The notes under the pieces were generated by a model. That model saw only the letters and a program-made list of their open reading frames with translations. It did no database searches and was not told the DNA's origin. The translations under genes and the position numbers were made by a program. From Blastomyces gilchristii SLH14081 (Eukaryota > Ascomycota > Eurotiomycetes > Onygenales > Ajellomycetaceae), in NCBI RefSeq assembly GCF_000003855.2, contig NW_003101681.1:4975698-5039697 (forward strand): a stretch of 64,000 nucleotides of DNA. Reading direction: 5' to 3'. Positions 50,537 through 61,138 of the stretch are shown here, piece by piece (the first letter of the stretch is position 1; every line of letters starts with the position of its first letter).

Positions 50537-52699
50537 ATGGCCTCTAATAAGTGCGATCGTGCGGAATTGCAGCTTCAACTGGCTGAAGCAATACAGGCAC
50601 GACTGGAAGCTAAACAAGAACGACTGAAAGCTCAACGAGCACGACTGCAAGCTCAACGAGCACGACTGAAAGCTCAACGAGCACGACTGAAAGCTAAACA
50701 AGCACGACTGAAAGCTAAACAAGAAAGACTGAAAGCTGAACAAAAGTACGCCGAAGAAAAGGAGCGAGTCGACCAATTAAGGGCGAACATAGCCCCGACA
50801 AATCTTGAGATATATCTCCAACTTGTCCAACAGTGGCTTGTGTCGATGCTGTCTATCGAACCAGACCCTGATAAAACTTCAACTGGCTCTGTTACATCAG
50901 TGGACGGGAAGTACAATCCACTAGAGCTTTATGTATGGGATGATTTTCCACATAACGAAACCTTTGACAAGTTTATGAACCTCTTCTCACACAAGCCACT
51001 CTTTCCTTCTAAAACCGATGTTCTCGGTGTCCAGCGCGACATCTCGCTCAATCCCTGGAGGAATGAACATGACATTCGACCCTTTATTCGGAGTGCCATT
51101 GAGAAACCGGCGCACCGTGTTGTGACAGCTTATCTTGAACAGTCTGGCAAAGCGGATCGATTTTTCTTCATGGACTATGCTCAGAGCCTGGACAACAGGG
51201 CCCCACAGGAGCAATCTGACAAATGCAAAGTCTCATCATCTCCCCAGAAACAGTCCCAGTCCCCTGAACACAAAAATACCAAGCCAATTCCTGAGCGTTG
51301 GGGCATCTATGAATTCTTGTCTAGAGATGTTCGCCATGTGTGTGTGGGGGAATATAGAATAGCTCGTAAGATACACACTGAAGAAATCAAACAAATCCTA
51401 TCCTCTTCGTCTGCAAACCTATTTCTGGAGGTTCTTCGCCGAAAACAGTCTGGGTTTGTCAACTCTGATATAGAGAAAACTCAGGAGAAGGTAGCACAGA
51501 TTCTGTGTCAGACATTCCATTACATGATCACAAGTGGCCTTTTATATGGATATATTATATTGGGAGAGAATCTGATCTTTCTGAAGATTGAAAATTCCTC
51601 ACCTCAGAAGCTGTATTTCTATCTCACCCCCCAGGTAGTCACTGAGACTGAGTCCCCCCATGAATTTGAGATTCGAAATGCTCCAGCTGCCCAGCTGGCA
51701 ACTTTTGCAACTGTGGCTCTCCATTCAAAAGAGATATCCCGCGATTGGATTACCAAGGCTCAAAACTGTGGCATCTGTCGATGGCCTCTCCTTCCCCCTA
51801 GTCCTCTTATACAGGGTGCCATGCTGCAACCTCAAGGGTTTGATGAAGATCCAAGTCAGAGTAGTGAAGACGAAGATGAAGACTCCAGAGACAGCAATTA
51901 CAATCCACCAACTGAGAGACAAGCAAAGACTCAATCCCAGCAAAACCAACAAATCAGTCAACGTCGGCAATCTAGTCGCCAACGAAATATGACTCAACGA
52001 CCGATTCTACCATGTTGCACGCAGGCTTGTCTTCTCGGCCTTGTTAAAGCTTTGCCTCTTGACCTAAGTTGCCCCAATGCTACCCTACATCAACAGGGCC
52101 AGGCATCCAAGAGGCATCTTGTTACCAAGGAAGACCTCTGTTCCCTTATCAAGGGGCAGCTTGCCTGTAGTCTTGATGAAGACTGTGAATGCCTAGATCG
52201 AGAGGGTTTATTTGGGAGAATCGGTGTGCTCTTCAAAATCACCTTGACCAAATATGGATATACCTTTGTGGCCAAAGGTGTGCAAAGTGTGGATGAGTCT
52301 TATCTTGCTCATGAAGCTTGTGTCTATGCTCACTTATCTCATCTACAAGGAATTAAAGTCCCAGTCTTCCTGGGAAACATTACCCTTGAGCAGCCATATC
52401 CCCTTGTCAGTCTTGCACTTGTCACAAAGATGATGTTGATGTCTTGGGCTGGGTGTAGTATAGGGATGAATAGCTGGCCAGAAGATGTTAATATTGAGAA
52501 GGAAAAGGAGGAGACACTACATGCATTGACGTCCTCTGGCATCAGCCACAACGACATCAGAACTGCAAATCTGGTTTGGAACCCTGAGCGAAAACAGGTG
52601 ATGGCAATTGATTTTGATCAGGATACGATTCACCACAATAAACGAAAGGCATTTATCCACCTTCAGGCGTCGCCAAGGTGGAAAATGATTGGGAATTGA
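50537..52699 (+). CDS. Coiled-coil protein with C-terminal kinase-like domain
   Basis: 720 aa from the ATG at 50537; no intron is needed. The frame is open back to an ATG at 50324, but that stretch holds a TA microsatellite and has no protein character. Residues 22-70 are seven 7-residue repeats rich in Arg, Lys, Ala and Leu, predicted coiled coil. A middle region (about 290-360) carries an aromatic/Gly pattern that I recall from a large fungal family, then an acidic Ser/Gln-rich linker (about 436-485), then a C-T-Q-A-C-L-L-G-L-V-K stretch from 494. The last 150 residues have kinase hallmarks: K580, E593, H671-N672-D673, N678 and D692-F-D694. This is an expanded Pezizomycotina family; substrate and role are unknown. 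Activity is possible because all key residues are present. Confidence 0.8.
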   Translation: MASNKCDRAELQLQLAEAIQARLEAKQERLKAQRARLQAQRARLKAQRARLKAKQARLKAKQERLKAEQKYAEEKERVDQLRANIAPTNLEIYLQLVQQWLVSMLSIEPDPDKTSTGSVTSVDGKYNPLELYVWDDFPHNETFDKFMNLFSHKPLFPSKTDVLGVQRDISLNPWRNEHDIRPFIRSAIEKPAHRVVTAYLEQSGKADRFFFMDYAQSLDNRAPQEQSDKCKVSSSPQKQSQSPEHKNTKPIPERWGIYEFLSRDVRHVCVGEYRIARKIHTEEIKQILSSSSANLFLEVLRRKQSGFVNSDIEKTQEKVAQILCQTFHYMITSGLLYGYIILGENLIFLKIENSSPQKLYFYLTPQVVTETESPHEFEIRNAPAAQLATFATVALHSKEISRDWITKAQNCGICRWPLLPPSPLIQGAMLQPQGFDEDPSQSSEDEDEDSRDSNYNPPTERQAKTQSQQNQQISQRRQSSRQRNMTQRPILPCCTQACLLGLVKALPLDLSCPNATLHQQGQASKRHLVTKEDLCSLIKGQLACSLDEDCECLDREGLFGRIGVLFKITLTKYGYTFVAKGVQSVDESYLAHEACVYAHLSHLQGIKVPVFLGNITLEQPYPLVSLALVTKMMLMSWAGCSIGMNSWPEDVNIEKEKEETLHALTSSGISHNDIRTANLVWNPERKQVMAIDFDQDTIHHNKRKAFIHLQASPRWKMIGN
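50600..50746 (+). repeat. 21-bp in-frame tandem repeat, seven units
   Basis: Units of CGACTGAAAGCT plus nine more bases start at 50600, 50621, 50642, 50663, 50684, 50705 and 50726. Each encodes one heptad, so repeat number would change coiled-coil length without a frameshift. Confidence 0.95.
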
Positions 52700-54246
52700 G
52701 GTAAACAAAAGACATCAGGCGGGTCTCATCCAGGGATGAGAGAGCTTTGGCAAGGAGGATATGTATGGGCCCTGCGAGTCTTGAAGACTAAGTGTCTTAC
52801 TGCCGGTAGTCTGTTCCTAGGATGGCACTGTCCTATTGTTGCCAGTTCCTCTCTTTTCTTTTTGATGGCTTTTTATCTTTACAAGCCTGCCACGGTCGCC
52901 CGGTTTGGTGGATTGTATTTGGGGGATTCAACAGGTTTTTCTAGAAAATTTGCTGTATCAGCTTGGGGGGATACATGGAATTCTATATGTTGAGCAAAAT
53001 GAGAGCAGGTCCGGGTGCGTTGCTAGGATGGTGTTGGCAGAGAATGTTATCGGACTCGAATCCTGCATTGTATTGGACTTTCAACAAAATGAGAGCCCTG
53101 CAAACACAACATGACGGCCTATCCCTATCCCCACCCCTGGCGGACATTGCATTCTAATATGTGTGTATGTGAACAATTGTTGACGCGAGATGTTCTGGCG
53201 TTGGTTGAAGTTATATACTCTGTAGTGGCATGCATGGCAGCAATGATGAGGCAGAGCCGGCGCAATTGTGATAACTAATTAATGTTAAGTTGTCATTAGT
53301 TATTAGTTATTTTATACTAGTTGCTGTTTATTTCATAGATACGTAATCCAATCTAACTTACTCCGTAGTTAATTACCAGCAGGGTATTAGTTATGTTGAT
53401 GATATTTTAGTGCAGCTGATGCAATGACAGTAGTTAGTATCCAGCTCTCAAACCTCAATTCGCCTCTCCAATGGCACTGCACTCTCTTTCTTCTAGTAGC
53501 GTCCCCCGCATTGCTCTAACGTAGTCTTTCGAGTCTTTTAAAAGTCTTCGAGTCTTATTTATTAACTTATATTAGCCTTTAACTATTTAGGTCGCGCCTT
53601 CAGCCCTCGGTCTTCTTGTCCCACTCCATCTCCCGCGTCCAGACCACGCAAGAACAAGATCAAAACTTGGCCCCCCGCCCTAAATAGAAGAAAAAAAAAA
53701 GAAAAGAAAGAAAAGAAAACACTGCACGGGATCAGCTCAATTTTTCTCTTCTCTAGCGCCATTCTTCTGTTCTATTTCAGTGTGGCATTCCGTTTCCCTC
53801 TCTTTTTGTCTCTTCTCCCTTCATTTCCTGCTGTTGGTTCTGCGGGGAAGAGAGAGAGGGTTTCTTCACACTAACCTAGCTCAGACAACCGCGCGATATC
53901 ACGATATATTTTATTTATTTCCATTTCGCTCTTCTCTACGTGGCACCAACACGCAATATCTCTGCAATTGATGCGGCTTCTTCTCTCCTCGCGCTCCTAG
54001 AGCTCTGGTGTTGTGTGTGAGAGAGTGTGTGTCTGTCGTGTATACATGGTGTCCCTCATAACCTCTCTCTCTCTCTCTCTCTCCCTCTCTCTCTCCTCTC
54101 AATCTCCCTTATACTAGTTGATCTCTTTAGCCCCACCGCCTAAATATTTTTTATATACTCCGTACTGCCTCCTCCCCTTTCTCTCCCCTCCAACTCCTGA
54201 GGACCCTCTATCTCCCCCTCCCCTCCCCTCTTCCTAATCAATCCAT
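52700..54246. other. Intergenic region before nmrA, with pyrimidine tracts
   Basis: No supported gene; the open frames at 52736-53157 and 53780-53971 lack protein character. The 3' half (53,600-54,246) is rich in CT tracts, including an almost pure CT run at 54062-54100, typical of fungal promoter/leader DNA, so it probably holds the nmrA promoter and 5' UTR. A TGATAA GATA-type site lies at about 53,270, too far upstream to claim regulation. Confidence 0.5.
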
Positions 54247-55514
54247 ATGACCAAACCCAAAACAATCGCCATCGTCAATGCCTCCGGCCGCCAAGCCGCC
54301 TCCCTCATCCGCGTCGCCTCGGCCGTCGGCTACCGCGTCCGCGCCCAAATCCATACCCTCGAAGGCGTCATTCCGCAGGAACTCGCCAGTCTCCCCAACG
54401 TAACCCTCTTCAAGGGGCCCCTCCTCAACAATGCCCCCCTAATAACAACCCTCTTCGACGGCGCAAACCTCGCCTTCATAAATACCACCTCGCAGGCTGG
54501 CGATGAGGTCGCCATCGGCCGCGATCTCGCCGACGCCGCCAAACGCGCCGGCTCCATCACCCACTACATCTACAGCTCCATGCCGGACCATGCCGCCTAC
54601 AACCCCTCCCGCTGGATCTCCCTGCCCCTCTGGAGCTGCAAGTTTGCCGTCGAGAACTACGTGCGCCAGCTGGGATTGCCGGCCACGTTTGTCTATGCGG
54701 GCATCTACAATAATAACTTCACGAGCCTGCCGTACCCGCTCTTCCAGATGGAGCTGTTGGAGAATGGCTCGTTTGAGTGGCGCGCCCCGTTCCATCCAGA
54801 TATCCCGCTCCCCTGGCTCGATGCGGAACATGATGTAGGACCTGCTGTGTTGCAGATTTTCAAGGATGGACCGAAGAAGTGGAACGGACATCGGTATGTC
54901 AACACTTCTCAACCACCCCCCCTTCCCCTTTCCCTTCTAGTCCCCTGAAACCATATATATACAATACAACACAACTTAACTTAAATTTCGCTTTCGAAAA
55001 TGAAACACACAGCATCGCCCTCTCCTTCGAAACCCTAACTCCCAACCAAGTCTGCGCCGCCTTCTCCCGCGCCCTCCGCCGCCCATGCGTCTACACCCAC
55101 TCTCCCAAAATCGACATCAAAGTCTCCATCCCCGCCGGCTACCGCGAGCACCTCGAGGGCATAGAGGTGCTGTTCGGCCAGATGCAGGCGCCCTATTTCC
55201 CCCAGCCGGAATTTATCAACGCTGGCCACGACCAGGGTCAGAACCACGTACACACTCCTATCTCCACCGTAGCGACACCGACGACGGCGATGACGAAGAA
55301 GATTGCGATGATGAAGGGGACTGGTATAGGTGTAGGGCAGAAACAGGGGCACGGTACGGGGAAGGGACCTGGGGAGCCGTATGGGGGTAACCGGTCTCTG
55401 GGGCTTGTGGATGAGGCGAGGGGTTTGTGGGAAGGGTGGAGGGATATGGAGGAGTATGCGCGGGAGGTTTTCCCGGTAGAGGAGGAGGCGAATGGGTTGG
55501 ATTGGATGATTTGA
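54247..55514 (+). CDS. nmrA: NmrA, nitrogen metabolite repression regulator
   Basis: Two exons, 54247-54893 and 55013-55514, separated by a 119-bp phase-2 intron (GTATGT...CAG), give 382 aa. NmrA is an NAD(P)-binding Rossmann protein without dehydrogenase activity that binds the GATA factor AreA and dampens nitrogen-catabolic gene expression when ammonium or glutamine is plentiful. Visible features: the modified dinucleotide motif N11-A-S-G-R-Q16 near the N-terminus, the SSMPDH segment at 110-115, a YAGIYNNNF stretch characteristic of the family, and a C-terminus ending ANGLDWM plus Ile. The family is about 350 aa; the extra length is a Gly/Thr/Lys-rich insert at about 286-345. A plain single-copy gene with no lesions. 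Confidence 0.93.
54894..55012 (+). other. nmrA: nmrA intron
   Basis: Donor GTATGT and acceptor CACAG; a CTTAAC-type branch candidate lies about 30 bases upstream of the acceptor. Splicing joins CG|C to make Arg216 and restores the conserved frame. Reading through instead ends at a stop at 54946-54948. Confidence 0.88.
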
Positions 55515-55725
55515 ACTTTTTAGGGGACTGGCCAGGATGGGATGGTACGGTATGGTATGAGAGGATGAGAGCATGAGCCATGAGGCTATGAGATATGATA
55601 TGACATATTGGGGATATTGAATGGCTTGCAAAGGAGGGGTGTGTGCGTGTGATGGGGTTTGAATAAGTTGAGAACGGGTATATCCTACGTTTTTTTTTTT
55701 AAATATCTGCTTATGGGGGTCAAAA

Positions 55726-55768
<43 letters not shown>

Positions 55769-56271
55769 GTTTTGGCTATTCTGTATCCGTACGATTACGA
55801 CCATGATCCTCAGTTTCTGTCTTTCTTTTCTAACAATATAATATTGTCGTCCTATTCCTGCTTTCCGTCTCTCCCTCCTCTTATTACTAACTGTAGGCTG
55901 CTGGGGCAAAAGAGCTCAGTCACCACCAGCGCACTACTAGTAGAAGGGCCGATCAACCCCCGGGACCCCCAACAGAAACTATATGGATATAAGTTGGGTG
56001 GCACGTGATTAGGGTAGGTGTAGTAATCACCAACATGATAAAACAACAAGAATAATTGAGGGTGGAACTTTTGGTCGGTCCAGATCCTGCTAGAATATCA
56101 ACAGCACCTTCTCCGAATTGATTGCCTCTCATGCTGTCATTAGGCTCACTCTCTTTCCTGGCTGTTCGTGCTTGCAGAAACAGGGCATATTTAAATCTCG
56201 CGACGCGGAACCTCTCCAACTGTAAACCGGCTTTAGTACCAAATACCACCCTTCATCGTAGAATAAACACA
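55515..56271. other. Intergenic region between nmrA and the kinase-like gene
   Basis: Holds T(11) at 55690-55700 and a long homopolymer at 55731-55767, a CACGTG box near 56002 and a TATTTAAAT promoter-like element near 56,188. No gene seen. Confidence 0.6.
55731..55767. repeat. Homopolymer of 37 T
   Basis: Uninterrupted T run downstream of nmrA. It may be the tail of a lost retroposed copy, or simple slippage; no TSD was found. Confidence 0.9.
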
Positions 56272-57383
56272 ATGTCAACTGCCTTGACAGACTCTGCGGA
56301 GTACATCGGCCAGTCTGGCCACAGTTATAGGATTGAACAGGTGCTTCAGGAAGAGATATCTCCCCCACAGCAGGTTTGCCTTGCTACGTGAGTTGGCACT
56401 GATTACCCCTTCTCAAGGTTATGCACTCATGACTTCCTCAGCGCTGGCGACCGAAAGTTCATATTGAAGTATATTCACACAGTTAATTTCGAGGATCTTC
56501 AAGAGATAAATAATAGGCTACGCGGGGGTGCTAATCATGTCCGTCTTGTCCAAGACATCATTCCGGAGAAGTCAATGTTCGTTTTCAAGTGCTACACAGA
56601 TCATCTCTTAAATCTTACTCAGAAGGACTTGCCTCTCAAAGTGAAAAAGAAGATTCTCAAGTGTGCTCTTCATGGAGTTGCAGAACTCCATGATCATGAT
56701 ATTGTTCATACAGGTAGGTTACACCTTTCACAGAGCAGTGAGTGATGACTTATTCTAAATAGATATCAAGCCAGACAATGTTTTTATTGACTGGAAAGAT
56801 GACCGGGATGGAATCATTATTGATCAAGTCAAACTTGGGGATCTTGAAGATGCCGCGCATATCCCTCCTGGGTCACATATGATTGAAAAACAGGTGGGGA
56901 ACTGGATGTGGAGGAGTCCTGAAGCCCACGCCAAAGGACCAGTGAATAAGCCATCTGATATTTTCTCTTTTGCTCTTGTTGTAAGTTTGTCGTAAATCTC
57001 CACGCCTATAAACTCTTGGATTCTCACTTATTATATAGTGTATTTATGCGATGCATAAACGCGTCATATTTGCTGTTGGGGAAGAGGAGTTGGATGAAGG
57101 TGTGGATCCCTTGGCTATTGTAATTGAGCGCCAAATCTCGTACTTTGCAGATGAAGACACACTGAATGGGTTTTTGAAATACCTTGGCAATAATCCCTGG
57201 GTTCGCGTGTTTGAAGTAATTCGGGATGGTTTCAACAAAGACAACCCGCGCCGACCATTTTTCCTTTGGAAGGGTGTTGACAATGATTTTAAAAGTTTTA
57301 TCCGTGCAACGACAAATTTTGATCCGGAAAAGAGGATCACTGCTCATGAGGCGTTGGCACACAAGTGGTTTGAGGGTGTTTGA
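56272..57383 (+). CDS. Protein kinase-like protein, fungal expanded family
   Basis: Four exons (56272-56387, 56442-56713, 56763-56980, 57039-57383) with introns of 54, 49 and 58 bp, all GT...AG, give 316 aa. I prefer the ATG at 56272 (CACAATGTC context) over in-frame 56122, which would place the promoter-like TATTTAAAT in coding sequence. Kinase features: K48 in F-I-L-K, the catalytic loop H128-T129-D130-I-K132-P-D-N135, D156-L157-E158 where most kinases have D-F-G, and S181-P-E183 at the end of the activation segment. The C-terminal lobe closes with an R-I-T-A-H-E-A-L helix before the stop. The codons for T-D-I-K span intron 2. This compact type is common in Pezizomycotina; substrate unknown. 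Confidence 0.82.
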
Positions 57384-57858
57384 GATGGGCAGAGAAGCAA
57401 AGACATGTGAAATCAGTTACCCTAATCTACTCTTCTTAAAATGGGTGACACAGGTGTGCATAGCTATGCAGCAACAGCAGAAGTGACCTGAGTTTCCTTG
57501 GAATTACAGAACTTTCTAATTAGGAGGAACGAGAGAGAACTCGACGTGGTGTTGAGTAAACGGGGGAGTGAAGAGACATTAGATAACATAATGTTTTTCC
57601 TTTGCCGCGAGCTTAGAGAAAAAAAAGAATAAGAATCCAAATTATATAGTGATGAACAGTTCCTTAATTACCTGGGGTTTGTGTAGTTAACATCGTGGTG
57701 GAAAGTGGGCTCTAATTAGCAATGAAAACTGCCGAGGCCTTATCTATAAAAATGAGTTAAAGAAGAGAGAGCAAGGCCAGGTTTCATGAATATAATCTCA
57801 AAGTGAAATGATATCCATTCTTTCCATTGCGGTGCAGTAGGTAAACTTGAGGCTCCCT
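57384..57858. other. Intergenic, nothing recognised
   Basis: Holds the 3' end of the kinase-like gene and spacer sequence. No frame or RNA gene is supported. Confidence 0.5.
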
Positions 57859-58410
57859 CTAACTTCTGACAACTCTTATGTACAAGGTATGCTCAGGTTT
57901 GGCACTTTCTTGCCTCCAACTTTTTGCCTTTTGGACCGTTCCCCTACCTATTTCTAGGGTATTATCCTCTCCCTCTTCCACCTCGTCTTCAATATGATCT
58001 GTAAAGCTCCATTGCGGGGCGCCCACGCACTCAGCGTCCGTTTCGTCAGCTAAAGTATCAGACTCCACGCAAACTGGGCCAGCCGCTGAAATAGAAACTG
58101 CCCCATTGCCAGATGATGCAAAAGACTGAGATTCTGTACACACTCCCGGACCCTTTTCGTTCGCAACCTCAATAAGCGCGTCTCTCGCTTCCTTCGCACA
58201 GTCGCGAGCATTTCGATATGAAGTAGCTCCATGCCGAAAGGTATCTGCATTGCCAGTCATGCCCCAAGTATTGAGTGGAGTCATAAAATATTCAGGATGA
58301 TTTCCAGAATCGGTCGGCTTCATACAATGAGAGGTGTATAACTTGAGCGTCCCATCGTCGTATGTTGATGTAATAGTATAACCCTTGTGATCATTGCAGC
58401 CTCTGATGTC
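57859..58410 (-). CDS. Conserved-looking hypothetical protein, C-terminal exon (5' end unresolved)
   Basis: The frame is open on - from 58410 to a stop at 57859-57861. An ATG lies at 58323, but the codons upstream of it read smoothly (a Y-D-D-G-T-L-K-L-Y stretch) and resemble the C-terminal part of a fungal hypothetical family I recall without a named function, so the ATG is probably internal. An acceptor such as CAG near 58403 could begin the exon. The product has an Arg/Ala helix (R-N-A-R-D-C-A-K-E-A) and an acidic tail with no transmembrane or catalytic motif. It may be a 3' remnant, because no convincing 5' exon was found up to 58,900. Confidence 0.45.
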   Translation of the reverse strand, partial: DIRGCNDHKGYTITSTYDDGTLKLYTSHCMKPTDSGNHPEYFMTPLNTWGMTGNADTFRHGATSYRNARDCAKEARDALIEVANEKGPGVCTESQSFASSGNGAVSISAAGPVCVESDTLADETDAECVGAPQWSFTDHIEDEVEEGEDNTLEIGRGTVQKAKSWRQESAKPEHTLYIRVVRS

Positions 58411-58888
58411 TTAAACCTGCACACTTGTATATTTTCTATATTCTTGTCAGTTCATCGCTACGGACCCTGATTGTCATCGAGAGGCAAATGACCATAACCA
58501 GAAAATGAATTGAATAGACGATATAACTATCTAAAAATAGATCGAGTTATAAGGGGTAAAAAACCTCCTCAATTGGGTTTAGATTGTCCGCCTCTGCGCG
58601 AATAAACCAAACCCAAAAAGGTAACACTGGCCACCCTTCCGTTCCTATGAGCCCGCCAATGAAGACTTCCAGGACCAGATAGATCCTAGACGAAGTTAAT
58701 GGCCTACATACAGATATAAACCAAGGCGTTTAGATAGATTCAGAAACAAAACATTTTAAAAACAAAAACATGGCGCATGCTAAGCCACGTAGCCTTCGAG
58801 GCGGCTGGACAGTGTAGCTGACATAATCACATCAAATCGTTGCTTTAAGTTATCGACTAGTATGCGCTTTCATTGCTCAAGAAACGAC
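58411..58888. other. Intergenic or missing 5' exons, nothing recognised
   Basis: A TAA interrupts the preceding frame just upstream of 58410. No other coding pattern is convincing. Confidence 0.4.
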
Positions 58889-59488
58889 TTATATTAGCCC
58901 TTTCCACCCTTCGGAACCACACTGGACTATTATTGTTTGCTGACTATATGTACCTCCCTCTAGTGATCCATCTCTGGTCGCTGTGTACTTCAAAAACGTC
59001 GCTGCTGCTTTCCACAGGTTTCATGGCCTGCAGTCCCAGCCGACCGCATGGTTCTCTTCTTGGACGGCGCCTCGGTCTAGTATCATTATGTGTTGGTTAA
59101 CGGACTTTGGTATAAGTCTGGGGTGCAACCTTACCCGTTGGGTTTTGATTGTCGACTCCAGAAGCGCAATATACGAAAATAGTGTTCTAGCGTCAGCGAG
59201 GATAACTGTGTTGTCAAAGTTGTCCAATATATTGGTTTGCCGTCTCACTCGATCGGTATATTCTTCAAGCCTCTTTCGGATGTATCCCATCTCTTCCTGG
59301 CCGAGAGGTTTGTACATCTGCCGAAAGGGAATCGTTGGCTGGCTCTCTGCAAGAGCTATATGATCTTGCCTGGTGACCACGAATAGTAACTTTATGTTCA
59401 TTGAGCCGAAGTCGCACATGGTGGCTTGCATATTTGCTGCATGAATGCTACTAAAATTCATATAAGCCCTTCTACGAGGACATTCCAT
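58889..59488 (-). pseudogene. Hypothetical minus-strand gene, 155 aa or longer with a TGA
   Basis: From the ATG at 59488 the frame runs 155 codons to TGA at 59023-59021. It has a mixed, charged composition, with helical segments around the phrases LEEYTDRVRRQ and TLFSYIALLE. After the TGA the same frame continues for 43 sense codons to TAA at 58891-58889, with a plausible sequence (N-L-W-K-A-A-A-T-F-L). TGA could be a mutated TGG or CGA. Either the gene is 155 aa, or it is a 199-codon frame broken by one transition. I recognise no domain. Confidence 0.4.
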
Positions 59489-60586
59489 TAATCATGGATT
59501 TTCAAGCCTATGCATAGTCTCAGTTTCTGACATGGGGGGGAATCTTCGACTTTTCCTTTAAGTGTTAAATTTACATGAAGCCTACACTTAGAAGAAGGAA
59601 AAGAAATAAAATAAAATATTATTGCCATTCGATGGAACAATGGCCCACAAGCATATCCTAATGAGGCATCAATGAAGGGAACTGTAGGACACCAGCAGTT
59701 GGTCTGAAAGTTTTGCCAAATCAATTCAGGCTTTCAGTTGTAATTTTCACTGACCATCAATCTGGAATTTTTGCACTCACATGAAAAATATCCCACCCAG
59801 TTCATCAAGATCAATCAAGCTACTTTGTGCTGAGGCTGACAAAGCATCCCAGTTGAACAGTGAAAAACAATCATTTTTATTTAGCTAAGGGTTTTGGGAG
59901 TCAAGGCATTGATCACTCAAAATCAAGGAGAGAATTTGCAGAAGATGTAGGATTGATCCACATTTATTTGCATTTCAGGGTATTTGCCTGCAAGCCAGTG
60001 ATTGGTTTCGCAATAAATACAACATAAAACCGCCTGTTACTCTGATATTCTGATCAAATGCTACATTATGCAAACATTAGAACCGGACGGCCACCCAAAT
60101 TACAAAAAGTAAAAGTCCACAAAGTACTATAGTTGGGCAGAGGACTACAAGGTGGCAGAACAGACGAGATCACAGAGCAGAGCGAGAAAGGACGGCGTTT
60201 ACAGTACACAGCGGTTGAAAGGACGCAGCAAGTGCGTCGTCGGTTTGTCAGCACGAAGGGCCGGGCAGTTTCTTCCGCCACTGTTACAGTTTTGATCATC
60301 GGCTGGGCGATAGTTCATGGGCGTCTGATGCCCGCACCGGTACTCCGTAGATAGATTATAGATGACAACGTTATCCTCCAACAAATTCATCCAAACCCTG
60401 CCACATACTTTATTAGGCGCATTGCTTTCTTTTATTAAGAGCACTTCAGACTGATTTAGTAAGAACATATTCTTTGCCGCCACAAACGGGTATGATTCTG
60501 CCTGGATAAAAATACTATCACAGCGCTACAGCTAACTTCTAAGCAACAGGGAGCAAGCATCTCTTCACTCAAGTGTACAGATCATC
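59489..60586. other. Intergenic, nothing supported
   Basis: Short open frames occur on both strands (for example 60066-60483), but they overlap each other, lack good starts and have no recognisable content. A TACTCCGTA motif lies at 60341-60349. Confidence 0.45.
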
Positions 60587-60875
60587 ATGGAAAACCCCGA
60601 AATTGATCATGTCGATGAGGAACGCCTGAACGCGTTTCTTGAATGAATGGATGAACGATGCACATTTCGCGCCGACGAAATTCTCAGGTCTGGGGAATGT
60701 TAAAAAAGACCGCGAGCTTCGTGAGAAAGTCATGAGTTTTCTTGAAAATATTTACGAAGAGGTATTGTTGGTGGCAATCCCATTTTTAGGACCTAAGAAA
60801 ACAGCTAACATTCGGATAGGGATACAATTATTCGGTGTGGAGATCCAAAGAAGATTTCAATCTTTTGGGTCTTGA
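60587..60875 (+). pseudogene. Small broken gene fragment
   Basis: An ATG at 60587 opens a 19-codon acidic frame ending at TGA (60644-60646). From 60639 the +1 frame continues open for 78 codons to 60875 with protein-like composition (N-V-K-K-D-R-E-L-R-E-K and a following hydrophobic segment). The two halves overlap at a Phe-Leu-Glu/Asn junction, as if one base had been gained or lost. The product is not recognised, and coincidence is possible. Confidence 0.28.
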
Positions 60876-61138
60876 CGGACAAGGGGAAATTATAATTCTT
60901 TCAGGACAACCGAGAATTGCGACAGGGCCGGCGATAACTACAGCCTGGATCGATCAAAAAGATAACCGATAAGGATACTATCAATCCCAACGGAAATACG
61001 ATATGCTGTATCTTCGTCCAGCGCGGAAAAAGAAAGAAATAGGCACGGCTGGGAAAAGCTGAGAACATTCAAGCAGGATTGATGTATTGATAAGAAGAAA
61101 TCTAGTCAAGGACTGGACAAGAATTTGGCCTTCTGGTC
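60876..61138. other. Spacer, nothing recognised
   Basis: No coding pattern or structural RNA seen between the broken fragment and the end of the minus-strand pseudogene. Confidence 0.5.

Noticed and set aside
50600..50746. CRISPR-like array from regular 21-bp repeats
   Set aside because: No spacers; the units are contiguous, in frame and encode heptads in a eukaryotic gene. The same applies to the 45-bp repeats at 61241-61346.
52736..53157. Short + frames after the first kinase-like gene
   Set aside because: They overlap each other in three frames and carry no protein-like pattern.
54330..55631. Long open frames opposite or overlapping nmrA (for example 54912-54439, 55631-55035 on -)
   Set aside because: Shadows created by the GC-rich third positions of nmrA; no independent coding signs.
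56122..56271. Upstream in-frame start for the 316-aa kinase-like gene
   Set aside because: A TATTTAAAT element would fall inside the coding region, and the residues have no family character. 56272 has the better context.
60199..60483. 94-codon minus-strand frame
   Set aside because: It begins at GTG, overlaps another frame, and has no recognisable domain or signal peptide.
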